NCBI GenBank assembly: GCA_015655615.1
Contig: JAATES010000044.1
Location: forward strand, 1-16,072
Direction of reading: 5' to 3'
Origin: Actinomycetales bacterium
GTDB taxonomy: Bacteria > Actinomycetota > Actinomycetes > Actinomycetales > Cellulomonadaceae
Length of the DNA: 16,072 nt
The notes beneath the pieces are model-generated. The model was not told the origin of the DNA, ran no database searches, and saw only the letters and a list, made by a program, of their open reading frames with translations. Shown here one piece after another: positions 1 through 8,320 of the stretch. The number at the start of each line of letters is the position of its first letter. Position 1 is the first letter of the stretch. The translations under genes were made by a program, and so were the position numbers.

Positions 1-84
1 CACGCACTGAGCCCGAATCTCCACGACGTGCGCTGGGAGCCCGGTGTGCAGATCTCGTTCTATGACGCCTGGCTGAGCAAGTAA
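1..84 (+). CDS. ABC transporter solute-binding protein, family 5 (C-terminal end only)
   Basis: Only the last 27 codons and a TAA stop are in the window; the gene starts upstream. The visible tail ends in FYDAWLSK and is too short to identify by itself. The call rests on position: it ends 11 bases before a DppB-type permease gene, in the place where dipeptide/oligopeptide-type operons carry the extracytoplasmic binding protein. Such lipoproteins capture the ligand outside the membrane and deliver it to the permeases. Short C-terminal tails of this kind are common in the family. Partial because of the window edge, not because it is broken. Confidence 0.55.
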   Translation, partial: HALSPNLHDVRWEPGVQISFYDAWLSK

Positions 85-95
85 GGGAGCTGACC

Positions 96-1184
96 ATGAC
101 ACGCCGCCTGGAGCGCGGGGCCGAGTTCAAGGACTGGGGCACCTATGTGGGCAGGAGACTGCTCCAAGGACTCCTCGTGCTCTGGGCGGCGTTCACCTTG
201 GCGTTCATCATCTTGTACATCCTTCCCAGCGATCCTGTACGGATCATGCTGTCGGGTAGCGGTGCTGAGTTCGCCAATGCCAGTGATGCCGATCTGGCAA
301 AGGTCCGAGCCGAGTACGGGCTCGACAAGTCCGCCCCCTTGCAGTACCTGCATGCCTTGTGGAACGCGGCCAGCGGAGACCTCGGCCGGTCGATCCAACG
401 CGGAATGCCGGTCACGGACCTGCTGGGCGGAGCGCTCGGCCAGACAGTCCGGCTGGGACTCGCCGCCTTCGCCATCGCGCTGGTACTCGGCGTGGCGGTG
501 GCGCTGGGCGCGGCCTTCACCCGCAATCGGCTCGTCCGGCAGCTGGTGCTCACCACGCCGTCGCTGGGAGTGTCGATTCCCACATTCTGGTCCGGACTGC
601 TCTTCACGCAGGTCTTCGCCTTCCGGCTGGGCTGGGTCAACGTCTTCGACCAGGAAAGCTGGAAGTCGATTCTGCTTCCGGCTCTCACCCTCGCCATCCC
701 CACCTCCGCCTTCATCGCGCAGATCCTCGCCAAGAGCCTGTCCGCCACCCTCGGCGAGCCCTACATCCAGGTGGTGCGCTCGCGAGGCGCCTCGGAGGCG
801 CGGGTCCTGTTGCGCAACGCGTTCCGCAATGCCTCACTCCCCCTGCTCACGATGATCGGCATGATCGTCGGGAACATGCTGGCCGGGTCCGTGGTGGTCG
901 AGACGGTGTTCTCCCGCATGGGGGTGGGCCGGCTGACCTTCGAGGCCGTCAACGCCCAGGACATCCCCGTCGTGATGGGCGTCGTCATCCTGGCCGCGGC
1001 GGTGTTCGTGGTCATCAGCCTCGTAGTCGACCTCATCTACCCGCTGCTCGACCCGCGGGTCTCGGTACGCACCGCCCGACGCCGCAACGCTGCGCCGAGC
1101 CCGCTCACTCCCCCCTCCCCCGACGGGACCGCCGCAGACCTGCCGTCACCCACCACCGCCACGATCCAAGGAGCCGTCGCATGA
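96..1184 (+). CDS. ABC transporter permease, DppB/OppB family
   Basis: A 362-aa inner-membrane permease, one half of the transmembrane channel of a peptide/nickel/opine-type importer. About six hydrophobic segments are visible, near residues 22-43, 118-140, 150-175, 192-212, 250-268 and 292-316. The cytoplasmic coupling (EAA) loop spans about 222-250, with the family-typical RSRGASEARVLLRNAF. The large periplasmic loop after the first helix is normal for DppB. The start at 96 is supported by AGGGAG about 6 bases upstream. The tail after residue 325 is rich in Pro, Ala, Ser and Thr and looks disordered. The stop overlaps the next start as ATGA, implying translational coupling. The ligand cannot be read from the permease; the rest of the operon suggests a small catabolisable molecule rather than peptides. 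Confidence 0.93.
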   Translation: MTRRLERGAEFKDWGTYVGRRLLQGLLVLWAAFTLAFIILYILPSDPVRIMLSGSGAEFANASDADLAKVRAEYGLDKSAPLQYLHALWNAASGDLGRSIQRGMPVTDLLGGALGQTVRLGLAAFAIALVLGVAVALGAAFTRNRLVRQLVLTTPSLGVSIPTFWSGLLFTQVFAFRLGWVNVFDQESWKSILLPALTLAIPTSAFIAQILAKSLSATLGEPYIQVVRSRGASEARVLLRNAFRNASLPLLTMIGMIVGNMLAGSVVVETVFSRMGVGRLTFEAVNAQDIPVVMGVVILAAAVFVVISLVVDLIYPLLDPRVSVRTARRRNAAPSPLTPPSPDGTAADLPSPTTATIQGAVA

Positions 1185-2044
1185 CCGCCGCCACGCTCCC
1201 GCTGGCACGACCGTCGAACGCCACAGCGACCCGGGCCCGCGCCCGAGCCCTCACGGTGATCAGCCGACCGGGCCTGGTGCTCGCGATCCTCGTGATCGCC
1301 CTGGTGATCCTCTGGGCCTTCCTGCCCCATCTGTTCACCGGCCAGGACCCCCTCCAGGGCGTTCCCTCCGAACGACTGAGCCCGCCCAGCGGCGCACACC
1401 TGTTCGGCACAGACCACCTGGGCCGGGACATTTTCTCCCGCATGGTCTACGGCGCATCGCTGACCCTGCGGGCCACCCTCATCGCCGTCCTGGTCGGCCT
1501 CGTGATCGGTGCGCTCACCGGCCTCGTGGCGGGGTTCGTCGGACGATGGGTCGACGATGTGCTGATGCGGGTCGTCGACGTCATGCTCGCCATCCCCGGC
1601 TTGCTGCTCTCGCTCGCCGTGGTGACCGCACTCGGATTCGGAACGCTGAACGTCGCCATCGCCGTCGGGGTATCGAACATCGCCGGGTTCGCCCGGGTCA
1701 TGCGCTCCGAGACGCTGAAGGTCCGCTCCCTGACCTACGTCGAGGCCTCCCGGGCGCTCGGATCACGATCGTCCTACACCCTGCGGACTCATGTCCTGCC
1801 CAATGCCATCGGACCCGTCGTCGCCCTGTCGGCCCTGGAGTTCGGCACGGCGATCCTGTCGATCTCGTCGCTGTCCTTCCTCGGTTTCGGCGCGCAGCCC
1901 CCCACCCCGGAGTGGGGCTCCCTGGTCTCCGACGGCCGCGACTACCTGGCGACTGCCTGGTGGATGACCACCTTCCCCGGCCTCACCATCGCCGCGGTCG
2001 TCCTCTCTGCCAACCGCATTGCCCGTCACCTGGAAGGGCGCTGA
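1181..2044 (+). CDS. ABC transporter permease, DppC/OppC family
   Basis: A 287-aa partner permease that would form a heterodimer with the preceding DppB-type protein. Family signatures are the GTDHLGRDIFSRMVYGA block (residues 76-92) just before the permease core, the coupling loop around 185-211 (YVEASRALG, then HVLPNAIGP), and SFLGFGAQPPTPEWG (232-246). Hydrophobic segments lie near 31-49, 97-120, 138-160, 213-235 and 265-280. The start ATG at 1181 overlaps the upstream TGA. A preceding CAAGGAG gives a good ribosome binding site, and the ATG precedes a typical short cytoplasmic N-terminus. The much longer open frame running upstream in this phase is only the shadow of the DppB gene. The stop is two bases before the ATPase gene. 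Confidence 0.94.
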   Translation: MTAATLPLARPSNATATRARARALTVISRPGLVLAILVIALVILWAFLPHLFTGQDPLQGVPSERLSPPSGAHLFGTDHLGRDIFSRMVYGASLTLRATLIAVLVGLVIGALTGLVAGFVGRWVDDVLMRVVDVMLAIPGLLLSLAVVTALGFGTLNVAIAVGVSNIAGFARVMRSETLKVRSLTYVEASRALGSRSSYTLRTHVLPNAIGPVVALSALEFGTAILSISSLSFLGFGAQPPTPEWGSLVSDGRDYLATAWWMTTFPGLTIAAVVLSANRIARHLEGR

Positions 2045-2046
2045 CC

Positions 2047-3843
2047 ATGCCGCATTCCACCGCCGCACCGCTCCTGAGGGTGCAGGACCTCACCGTCTCC
2101 TACCGGACCGGCCGGTCCGGACTGGTCCCCGCCGTCCGGGGGATCTCCTTCGACATCGCCGACGGAGAGATCGTCTCCCTGGTCGGCGAGTCGGGGTCGG
2201 GCAAGAGCACGACCGCCCTGGCGGTGCTCGGCCTGCTGGCGCCCGGATCACAGCTCACAGGTCGGCTCGAGTTCGAAGGACAGAGCCTGGTGGGGGCGAC
2301 CCCCCGGCAGTGGCGGGCCATCCGCGGACGCCAGATCGCCTTCATTCCCCAGGATCCCACCGTCTCCCTCAACCCGACCCGGCGCATCGGGCGGCAGATC
2401 GCCGAGGCGATCCGCATCCATGACCGCTCCACACCCCGGTCAGAGGTGCACGACCGGGTCATCGAGCTGCTGGACCGAGTGGGCATCCCGCAGCCTGACC
2501 TGCGCGCCCGCCAGTACCCCCATGAGCTGTCCGGAGGCATGCGCCAGCGGGTGCTGATCGCCGCAGCCCTGGCCAACGAGCCTCAGCTGATCGTCGCCGA
2601 CGAGCCCACCAGCGCACTGGATGTCACGGTGCAGAAGCAGGTGCTCGACCACATCCACGCGCTGCGATCGGACCTCGGGCTCGCAGTGCTGCTCATCACG
2701 CATGACCTCGGCGTGGCCACGGACCGCTCAGATCGCATCGTCGTGCTGTCCGACGGGCTGGTGGAGGAGAGCGCCACGGCGGAGCAGATCCTGCACTCTC
2801 CCTCGAGTGAGTACACCCGCCGGCTCCTCGCCGCCGTGCCCAAGGTCGATCATGGACGGCTGCGCTGGGACGCGGTGACCCAGACCGTGCTGGCACCCGA
2901 ACCGTCGCGCACCCCTCCGCCAGCGGCCACGGCTGGCGATGCCGCGTCTGCTGACTCCGTGCTCATCGCACATGGCCTGCATCGCAGCTTCAAGGGGCCG
3001 CGCCGCGGCGAGCCGATCCATGCCGTGCGCAATGTGTCGATCCGGGTCCCGCGCGGCGGAACCCTGGGAATCGTCGGTGAGTCCGGGTCCGGCAAGTCGA
3101 CCCTGGCCCGCCTGCTGACCAGACTGTCCCCGGTCGACTCCGGCCGGATCGTGCTGGACGGCACCGACATCACCGACATCACGGGGGAGCAACTGCGGCA
3201 GCTGCGCCGGCGCGTGCAGATCGTGTACCAGAATCCCTTCGCCTCGCTCGATCCTCGCTTCACGATCGCCCGCGCACTCGTCGAACCGCTCCGGGCCTTC
3301 GGGATCGGCACGGCCCGCGAGCGCGACGAACGAGCAGCCGAGCTCCTCTCCCTGGTGGGACTGCCCGAGGACTTCGCCCATCGCCTGCCCGCGCAGCTCT
3401 CCGGCGGCCAGCTCCAACGGGTCGCCATTGCCCGAGCGCTCGCGAACGAGCCGCAACTCCTGGTCCTCGACGAGGCCGTCTCGGCACTCGACGTCTCGGT
3501 CCAGGCGCAGATCCTCGAGCTGCTGGTACGTCTGCAGAGCGAGCTGGGCTTGAGCATCGCCTTCATCTCGCATGACCTCGCCGTGATCCGGCAGGTCAGT
3601 GATTCCGTGGTCGTGATGAGTCAGGGCGAGGTGGTCGAGGACGGCCCGGCCGACATCCTGTTCAACGACCCGCAGTCCCCCTACACCCGGGCGTTGCTCG
3701 AGGCGGTCCCCGGACGGGAACGGATGTTCGCCTCGCTGCCGGTCCGGGATGAGACCCCGATCACCCCCAAGCCGCTGGGACCCGAGGCCTTCGACGACCT
3801 GGAGGCCGCCCATTACCTCAACTCCGCGCTGAGCCCCATGTGA
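2047..3843 (+). CDS. Fused double ABC ATPase of a dipeptide/oligopeptide-type importer (DppD-DppF fusion)
   Basis: A 598-aa cytoplasmic protein carrying both nucleotide-binding domains. NBD1 (about 8-265) has Walker A GESGSGKST (47-55), Q-loop PQDP (101-104), signature LSGGM (161-165), Walker B ending D185-E186 and switch His219. NBD2 (about 305-555) has Walker A 344-352, Q395, signature LSGGQ (451-455), D475-E476 in LDEAVSALD, and His509. A Pro/Ala-rich linker (about 284-303) joins them. All catalytic residues are present in both halves, so both ATP sites should be competent. Each half keeps a YTRxLL element near its end, but the Cys-rich C-terminal extension often found in separate DppD/OppD proteins is absent, as is usual in fused versions. 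The frame extends openly upstream inside dppC, but the homologous start is the ATG at 2047, right after the dppC stop. Confidence 0.95.
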   Translation: MPHSTAAPLLRVQDLTVSYRTGRSGLVPAVRGISFDIADGEIVSLVGESGSGKSTTALAVLGLLAPGSQLTGRLEFEGQSLVGATPRQWRAIRGRQIAFIPQDPTVSLNPTRRIGRQIAEAIRIHDRSTPRSEVHDRVIELLDRVGIPQPDLRARQYPHELSGGMRQRVLIAAALANEPQLIVADEPTSALDVTVQKQVLDHIHALRSDLGLAVLLITHDLGVATDRSDRIVVLSDGLVEESATAEQILHSPSSEYTRRLLAAVPKVDHGRLRWDAVTQTVLAPEPSRTPPPAATAGDAASADSVLIAHGLHRSFKGPRRGEPIHAVRNVSIRVPRGGTLGIVGESGSGKSTLARLLTRLSPVDSGRIVLDGTDITDITGEQLRQLRRRVQIVYQNPFASLDPRFTIARALVEPLRAFGIGTARERDERAAELLSLVGLPEDFAHRLPAQLSGGQLQRVAIARALANEPQLLVLDEAVSALDVSVQAQILELLVRLQSELGLSIAFISHDLAVIRQVSDSVVVMSQGEVVEDGPADILFNDPQSPYTRALLEAVPGRERMFASLPVRDETPITPKPLGPEAFDDLEAAHYLNSALSPM

Positions 3844-3850
3844 GGCCCTC

Positions 3851-5053
3851 ATGACACAGACCACCACCGCGGTATCGGCAGACGATCTGGTGTCCCGCGC
3901 CGAATCGCTGCTGCCCCGCCTGGCAGAACTCGCCATCGAGCACGACCGCTCCGCGGCCTTTCCCACTGAGTCGATCCGGCTGCTGCACGATGCCGGACTG
4001 CTCACCGCCACGGTCGGGCCTCAGTACGGAGGACCCGGCCTCGGCCATGAGGGGGTGCACCGGCTGCTGCTGACCCTGGGTCGTGCCGATCCCTCCGTGG
4101 CGCTGATCGCCTCGATGACCTTGGCCCTGCACCAGCGCGAGGCCGTCCGGCCGACCCTCGGCCCCGAGGTGTACGGCCGGATCCTCACCGAATCGGAGCA
4201 TGGCCCCGTCCTGATCAACTCGCTCCAGGTCGAACCCGCCCTGGGCACCCCGTCACGAGGGGGCGCCCCGGCCACGTCGGCCCGGCGCACCGGCGACGGA
4301 TGGCTCGTCACCGGGCACAAGATCTTCTCGACGGGGGCACCCGGCCTGCGGTGGATGCTCGTGCTGGCGACCACCGACGAAGCCGTTCCGCGGGTGGGGA
4401 CGTTCGTCGTCGAGGCCCACGCGCCGGGCATCGAGATCCGGCCCACCTGGTCGGCCACGGGGATGCGCGCGAGCCGCAGTGACGACGTCCTGCTCACCGA
4501 CGTCCACGTCGCATCCGACCGGGTGCTGGGGCTCCAGACGGCCGGCACCGGACAGCACAATCCACAAGGCCCGGGGACGTCCATCCCCTCGATCTACCTG
4601 GGAATCGCTGAGGCAGCGCGCGACTGGCTCGTCGGCTACCTCCACCATCGCATCCCCAGCAACCTGGGGCATCCTCTCATCGAGCTGCCGCGATTCCAGG
4701 ACGCGCTGGGCGAGATCGAACTGCGGCTCACCAATGCACGCGAGCTGCTGTGGGCGCTGTCGGCTCAGGCCGATGCCGGCCGGGCGATTCCCCGGGACAC
4801 CGCCTGGTCGGCCAAGACGCTGGCCAATCGCACGGCGATCTGGGCGGTCGAGCAGACGGTCTCCCTCATCGGGAATCCCGGGTTGAGCACTGACAATCCG
4901 CTCGAGCGTCACCTCAGAGACGTGCTGTGCTCCCGGGTCCACTTCCCTCAGCACGACACCGTGGCGCGGGCACTCGGCGCGACGGCCACCGGCCGCGTCC
5001 CGGCCACCCCAGAACCAGATCCCTCCTACCCACGTTCGGAGAAGACGACATGA
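3851..5053 (+). CDS. Acyl-CoA dehydrogenase-fold flavoprotein, DszC/SfnB-like FMNH2-dependent monooxygenase
   Basis: A 400-aa soluble flavoprotein of the acyl-CoA dehydrogenase superfamily. The N-terminal helical domain (1-120) has LLHDAGLLTATVGPQYGGPG. The middle beta domain (about 121-225) has GHKIFSTGA (155-163), which resembles the K-F-Y-S-T-G-A motif of the DszC/SfnB branch rather than ordinary fatty acyl-CoA dehydrogenases. The C-terminal helical domain ends with NPLERHLRDVL (349-359) and FPQHDTVARALG (365-376). The stretch where canonical enzymes carry the catalytic Glu (YEGT) reads PQHDT, so ordinary acyl-CoA dehydrogenation is unlikely. Members of this branch use reduced flavin and O2 to oxygenate sulfur or nitrogen compounds, and the FMN reductase ending this operon fits as partner. 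The start is 7 bases after the ATPase stop. Substrate unknown; the sulfur assignment is inference. Confidence 0.82.
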   Translation: MTQTTTAVSADDLVSRAESLLPRLAELAIEHDRSAAFPTESIRLLHDAGLLTATVGPQYGGPGLGHEGVHRLLLTLGRADPSVALIASMTLALHQREAVRPTLGPEVYGRILTESEHGPVLINSLQVEPALGTPSRGGAPATSARRTGDGWLVTGHKIFSTGAPGLRWMLVLATTDEAVPRVGTFVVEAHAPGIEIRPTWSATGMRASRSDDVLLTDVHVASDRVLGLQTAGTGQHNPQGPGTSIPSIYLGIAEAARDWLVGYLHHRIPSNLGHPLIELPRFQDALGEIELRLTNARELLWALSAQADAGRAIPRDTAWSAKTLANRTAIWAVEQTVSLIGNPGLSTDNPLERHLRDVLCSRVHFPQHDTVARALGATATGRVPATPEPDPSYPRSEKTT

Positions 5054-6120
5054 CCCGCTACATCATCATCGGTGCCGGCGCCATCGGCGCCACCCTCGCA
5101 GCCCAGCTGCACGACACCGGGCTCGACCACGTGCTCGTCGGCCGGGGAACGAACATCGAGGCCATCCGAAACGCCGGCCTGCGCTACGTGCAGCACGGTC
5201 GGGAGCGAGTCGTCCGCGTCGTCGCGGCGAACGGCCCGAGCGAGGTGCGACTCACCGCGGACGACGTGCTGGTGTTCGCCACCAAGGCGCAAGACCTCGA
5301 AGTCGCCACCCGGGACTGGGCGTGGCAGCCGGCGGACTTCGGCGGGCGAGAAGGACTGGCGGCCGAGCTTCCCGTCGTCACGCTGCAGAACGGCCTCGCG
5401 GCGGACCGGATCGCACTGCGCCGCTTCGGGGCCGTCCTCGGCGGCTCCCTCCTCACCCCCGCGCAGCACCTGGAGCCCGGGCAGGTCCGCTCGGGCGCAC
5501 GGGATGCGATCGGGGTCCTCACTCTGGGCGTGGCCACCAAAGGGGAGGACCCTCGGCTGGCGGCCATCCTGGCGAGCATCGCCGCCGACCTCCGACGTGC
5601 CCGGTACATCGTCCAGACCACCTCCGACGTCTCCCGCTGGCAGCGCGCCAAGCTCCTGCACTCGGTCCGCAACGGGCTGGAGGTCTTCGCGAGCACCACG
5701 GATGAGGTCACGCTCCTCGGCGATCTGCTGGTGGCTGAGGTGCGCGCGGTCTTCGGGGCTGCTGGTCTCGATGTCGCCGATACCGCGGCGGAGCGCACGG
5801 AGGACGTCTCGGCCTTCGGCCAGGATCCCGATTCCGGAATCCCCCGTGGTCAGCAGTCGACCTGGCAGAGCTTCAGCCGAGGGGCCTCCAGCGAGATCGA
5901 TTACCTCAACGGCGAGGTCGTGCTGCTCGGTCGCCTCCACGGCGTCGCGACGCCGTTCTCCACCGCAGTGCAGCACGTCCTGGGCGGGTCGAGCCTGCGA
6001 GGGGAGCGCCCGGGCACCCGCACCGTCGCAGAGGTCCATGACCATGTGGCCCGATCCCTGGCCGGGCGCTCGGCCACTGCCGCCTCTCCCGCCGCGACCC
6101 TGACAGGAGCCCTCCGATGA
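5050..6120 (+). CDS. Ketopantoate reductase-like (ApbA/PanE family) NADP-dependent dehydrogenase
   Basis: A 356-aa two-domain dehydrogenase. The N-terminal Rossmann fold has GAGAIG (8-13), then VFATKAQD with Lys79 and the family's QNG (113-115). The helical C-terminal domain has WQRAKLLHSVRNG, with Lys201 at the catalytic lysine position, and SSEIDYLNGEV with Glu282, the substrate-binding acid. One Asn that follows the catalytic Lys in E. coli PanE appears to be Ser or shifted, so the substrate is probably not ketopantoate itself. It likely reduces a 2-oxo acid, or oxidises a hydroxy compound, with NADP(H). At 356 aa it is longer than PanE (about 300), with an Ala/Thr-rich tail. The start ATG overlaps the upstream stop (ATGA). 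Catabolic operons often carry PanE-like paralogs unrelated to vitamin synthesis. Confidence 0.87.
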   Translation: MTRYIIIGAGAIGATLAAQLHDTGLDHVLVGRGTNIEAIRNAGLRYVQHGRERVVRVVAANGPSEVRLTADDVLVFATKAQDLEVATRDWAWQPADFGGREGLAAELPVVTLQNGLAADRIALRRFGAVLGGSLLTPAQHLEPGQVRSGARDAIGVLTLGVATKGEDPRLAAILASIAADLRRARYIVQTTSDVSRWQRAKLLHSVRNGLEVFASTTDEVTLLGDLLVAEVRAVFGAAGLDVADTAAERTEDVSAFGQDPDSGIPRGQQSTWQSFSRGASSEIDYLNGEVVLLGRLHGVATPFSTAVQHVLGGSSLRGERPGTRTVAEVHDHVARSLAGRSATAASPAATLTGALR

Positions 6121-6869
6121 GCCTCACCACCACCGCCTCCCCCCTGACGTGGATCGAACCCGCGGGCATCTCCCCGCGCGCCACCGTGATCGTGCTGGCC
6201 GGGCGCGGGGAGACCCCCGAGGTCTATGAGCGGTTCGGCAAGCGGCTCTCGCATGACGCCTTCCGCGTGGTCGCGGTGCCGACCAGCGAAGGCGACGTGC
6301 CCGACGAGGTCGTCGCCACGCTCCTCGCCGACGCCGCGACGATCCGCCCGGTCGTCCTGGTGGGCAGCGATATCGGGGCCCTTCATGCCCGCCGGATCGC
6401 GGACGCCCACCCGGCCGAGATCGCTGCGGTGGTGCTCGCGGGCATTCCGGGGCAGCGGCACACCGGCGGCGCCAGGGACCTCACGGAGGAGATCCAGGCC
6501 CGCACGGCCTGCCCCAACCACCAGCGGGTGCTGGGAACCGCCGCACGCTCGGCGCTGTTCGCAGCTCCGGTCGCATGGGGCCTGATCGAGAACGCGCTCG
6601 GATCGCCGGACCACGCGCCCGGAACTCCCGCTGCACAGGTCCCCGTGCTGGCCATCCATGGTGAGGCCGACACCATCAGCCCGCTCGGCGAGGCCACTGA
6701 GGCCTACCGGGGCCTGGGCGCGACGGAGGTCTCCGTCGTGAGGGACGGGCTCCATGACGTGCTGAACGACCTCACCCACCGCTCGGTGGCGGCGACGATC
6801 GTGCTGTTCCTCGAACGGGTGCGCCTGGGTGACCCGGGCCACCCGCTCATCGCACCGGTGGCCCTATGA
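6117..6869 (+). CDS. Alpha/beta hydrolase with Asp at the nucleophile position
   Basis: A 250-aa single-domain alpha/beta hydrolase. The strand VIVLAGRGE (24-32) would provide the oxyanion-hole region. The nucleophile elbow reads VGSDIGA (82-88), which fits Gly-x-Asp-x-Gly with Asp85 as nucleophile rather than the common Gly-x-Ser-x-Gly. The acid is probably Asp185 in HGEADTISP, and the base His213 in DGLHDVLND, a layout like lysophospholipase-type hydrolases. An Asp nucleophile is known from haloalkane dehalogenases and epoxide hydrolases, but the rest of the protein does not clearly match either, and the adjacent Ser84 leaves some doubt. The gene starts as ATGA inside the previous stop and ends as ATGA into the next, so it belongs to the operon. 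No signal peptide is seen. Probable role: hydrolysis of a pathway intermediate. Confidence 0.82.
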   Translation: MSLTTTASPLTWIEPAGISPRATVIVLAGRGETPEVYERFGKRLSHDAFRVVAVPTSEGDVPDEVVATLLADAATIRPVVLVGSDIGALHARRIADAHPAEIAAVVLAGIPGQRHTGGARDLTEEIQARTACPNHQRVLGTAARSALFAAPVAWGLIENALGSPDHAPGTPAAQVPVLAIHGEADTISPLGEATEAYRGLGATEVSVVRDGLHDVLNDLTHRSVAATIVLFLERVRLGDPGHPLIAPVAL

Positions 6870-8320
6870 CCGTCGTCGGCCAGCACACCTCGGAACAGGC
6901 CGGGACCCTCACCTCGGACGGCCTCACCGCGCTGCCGGGGTTCGCTGAACTGCCACAGGTGTCGACGGAACCGGCAGTCCTGGAACGGTTCCGGGTGGAC
7001 CGTTCCGGGTGGACGGGCCCGGAGAGGCCCGTGGCCGTGGCCCGGCCGCGCACCGTCGCCGATGTCCAGTCCGTCCTCGCCTTCGCACATCGTCACCGGA
7101 TCCCTGTCACACCGCGTGGCGCCGGTACGGGGCTGTCCGGGGGCGCCGTGGCCGCCGACGGCGGCATCGTCCTGGATGTGTCGGGGCTTGACCGGATCCT
7201 TCGCATCAATGCCGTCGACCAGCTCGCGATCGTGGAACCCGGTGTGCTCACCGTGGCGCTCGACGCTGCCGCGGCCCAGCATGGCCTGCGCTATGCACCC
7301 GACCCGGCGAGCGCGGCGATCTCGACGATCGGCGGCAACATCGCCACCAATGCGGGGGGCCTGCGGTGCGTCAAATATGGCGTGACTCGTGATGCCGTCC
7401 GGGCGCTCGACGTGGTCCTCGCCGATGGGCGACTCCTCCGCCTCGGCGCTGCGACGGCCAAGTCGGTGACCGGATACGATCTGACCAGCCTGTTCGTGGG
7501 GTCCGAGGGAACCCTCGGCGTGATCGTGCGGGCGACCGTCTCTCTGATCCCGCTGCCGACCAGCACCGCCACCGCCACCGCCTATTTCGACACCGTCGCG
7601 CAGGCCGCGGCCGCGGTGGCTGCAGTCTCCGCAGCCGGGATCCGTCCTGCAGTCGCCGAGTTGCTCGACGGCGCCACACTCGGCGCCATCGACGAGTTGC
7701 ATACCGACGCCGATCTCCCCCAAGGCACGCGGCCGGCAAGGCACGATGCCTTCGTCCTGATCCAGACGGACGGTGCCGGGGCGACGGCTGAGATCGACCT
7801 CGTCGCCGAGGTCCTCGCCGCATACGGGCACGACGTCGCTGTGACGACCGATCCCGTGGAAGCCGAGCGTCTGCTGGCGACCCGGCGCGACGCACTGCCC
7901 GCCCTGGAACGTCGCGGCCGCGTCCTGATCGAGGACATCGCCGTGCCGCGGTCGGCCCTGGCCGCAGCCATCGACGAGATCGAGCAGATCAGCGAGCGCA
8001 CCGGAGTGCAGGTGTACACCTTCGCGCATGCGGGCGATGGCAACCTGCATCCGATCATCGTCGTCGACCCCACGCTCGCCGATGCCGATGCCGATGCCGA
8101 TGCGCCACAGACCGTCCCTGCGATCGTGCAGCAGACCGCCGATCAGATCTTCCAGCTCGCCCTCGACCTCGGTGGGACCGTCACGGGCGAGCACGGCATC
8201 GGCCTGCTCAAGCAGTCGTGGGTGGCCCGCGAGCTCGACCCGATCGCCCATGAGCTGCAGCTCGGTATCCGCAGGCTCTTCGACCCGGCGGGCATTCTCA
8301 ACCCCGGCAAGGCGCTATGA
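6866..8320 (+). CDS. FAD-linked oxidase/dehydrogenase, GlcD family (D-2-hydroxy acid oxidising)
   Basis: A 484-aa flavoprotein of the VAO/PCMH superfamily. The FAD-binding domain (about 55-230) has PRGAGTGLSGG (83-93), DPASAAISTIGGNIATNAGG (146-165) and the GYDLTSLFVGSEGTLGVI block (203-220). The cap/C-terminal domain has HAGDGNLH (388-395), GEHGIGLLK (441-449) and FDPAGILNPGK (472-482). These are hallmarks of glycolate oxidase subunit D and of D-lactate and other D-2-hydroxy acid dehydrogenases, and the whole set is intact. It probably oxidises a hydroxy acid to an oxo acid. No GlcE or GlcF (Fe-S) partner lies nearby, so it may act alone. The start overlaps the hydrolase stop as ATGA. A hexanucleotide repeat adds an Ala-Asp run (405-412) after HAGDGNLH. 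Confidence 0.93.
   Translation: MTVVGQHTSEQAGTLTSDGLTALPGFAELPQVSTEPAVLERFRVDRSGWTGPERPVAVARPRTVADVQSVLAFAHRHRIPVTPRGAGTGLSGGAVAADGGIVLDVSGLDRILRINAVDQLAIVEPGVLTVALDAAAAQHGLRYAPDPASAAISTIGGNIATNAGGLRCVKYGVTRDAVRALDVVLADGRLLRLGAATAKSVTGYDLTSLFVGSEGTLGVIVRATVSLIPLPTSTATATAYFDTVAQAAAAVAAVSAAGIRPAVAELLDGATLGAIDELHTDADLPQGTRPARHDAFVLIQTDGAGATAEIDLVAEVLAAYGHDVAVTTDPVEAERLLATRRDALPALERRGRVLIEDIAVPRSALAAAIDEIEQISERTGVQVYTFAHAGDGNLHPIIVVDPTLADADADADAPQTVPAIVQQTADQIFQLALDLGGTVTGEHGIGLLKQSWVARELDPIAHELQLGIRRLFDPAGILNPGKAL
8078..8101 (+). repeat. Hexanucleotide microsatellite (GCCGAT x4) inside the GlcD-like gene
   Basis: Four perfect in-frame copies of GCCGAT encode Ala-Asp repeats in a surface loop after HAGDGNLH. 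Copy number can change by slippage without a frameshift. Confidence 0.9.

Noticed and set aside
359-1180. Long + strand open frame continuous with the DppC gene
   Set aside because: It is the out-of-frame shadow of the DppB gene, with a Arg/Pro-rich translation. The real start is ATG 1181, which has a ribosome binding site and the ATGA overlap.
2728-4011. 427-aa open frame on the minus strand
   Set aside because: It lies opposite the intact double ATPase gene. Its composition mirrors the GC-rich third positions, and it has no recognisable domain or ribosome binding site.
6704-8251. 515-aa open frame on the minus strand
   Set aside because: It lies antisense to the intact GlcD-like gene, with low-complexity Gly/Arg/His/Asp content and no motif. 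Long antisense frames are expected in very GC-rich coding DNA.
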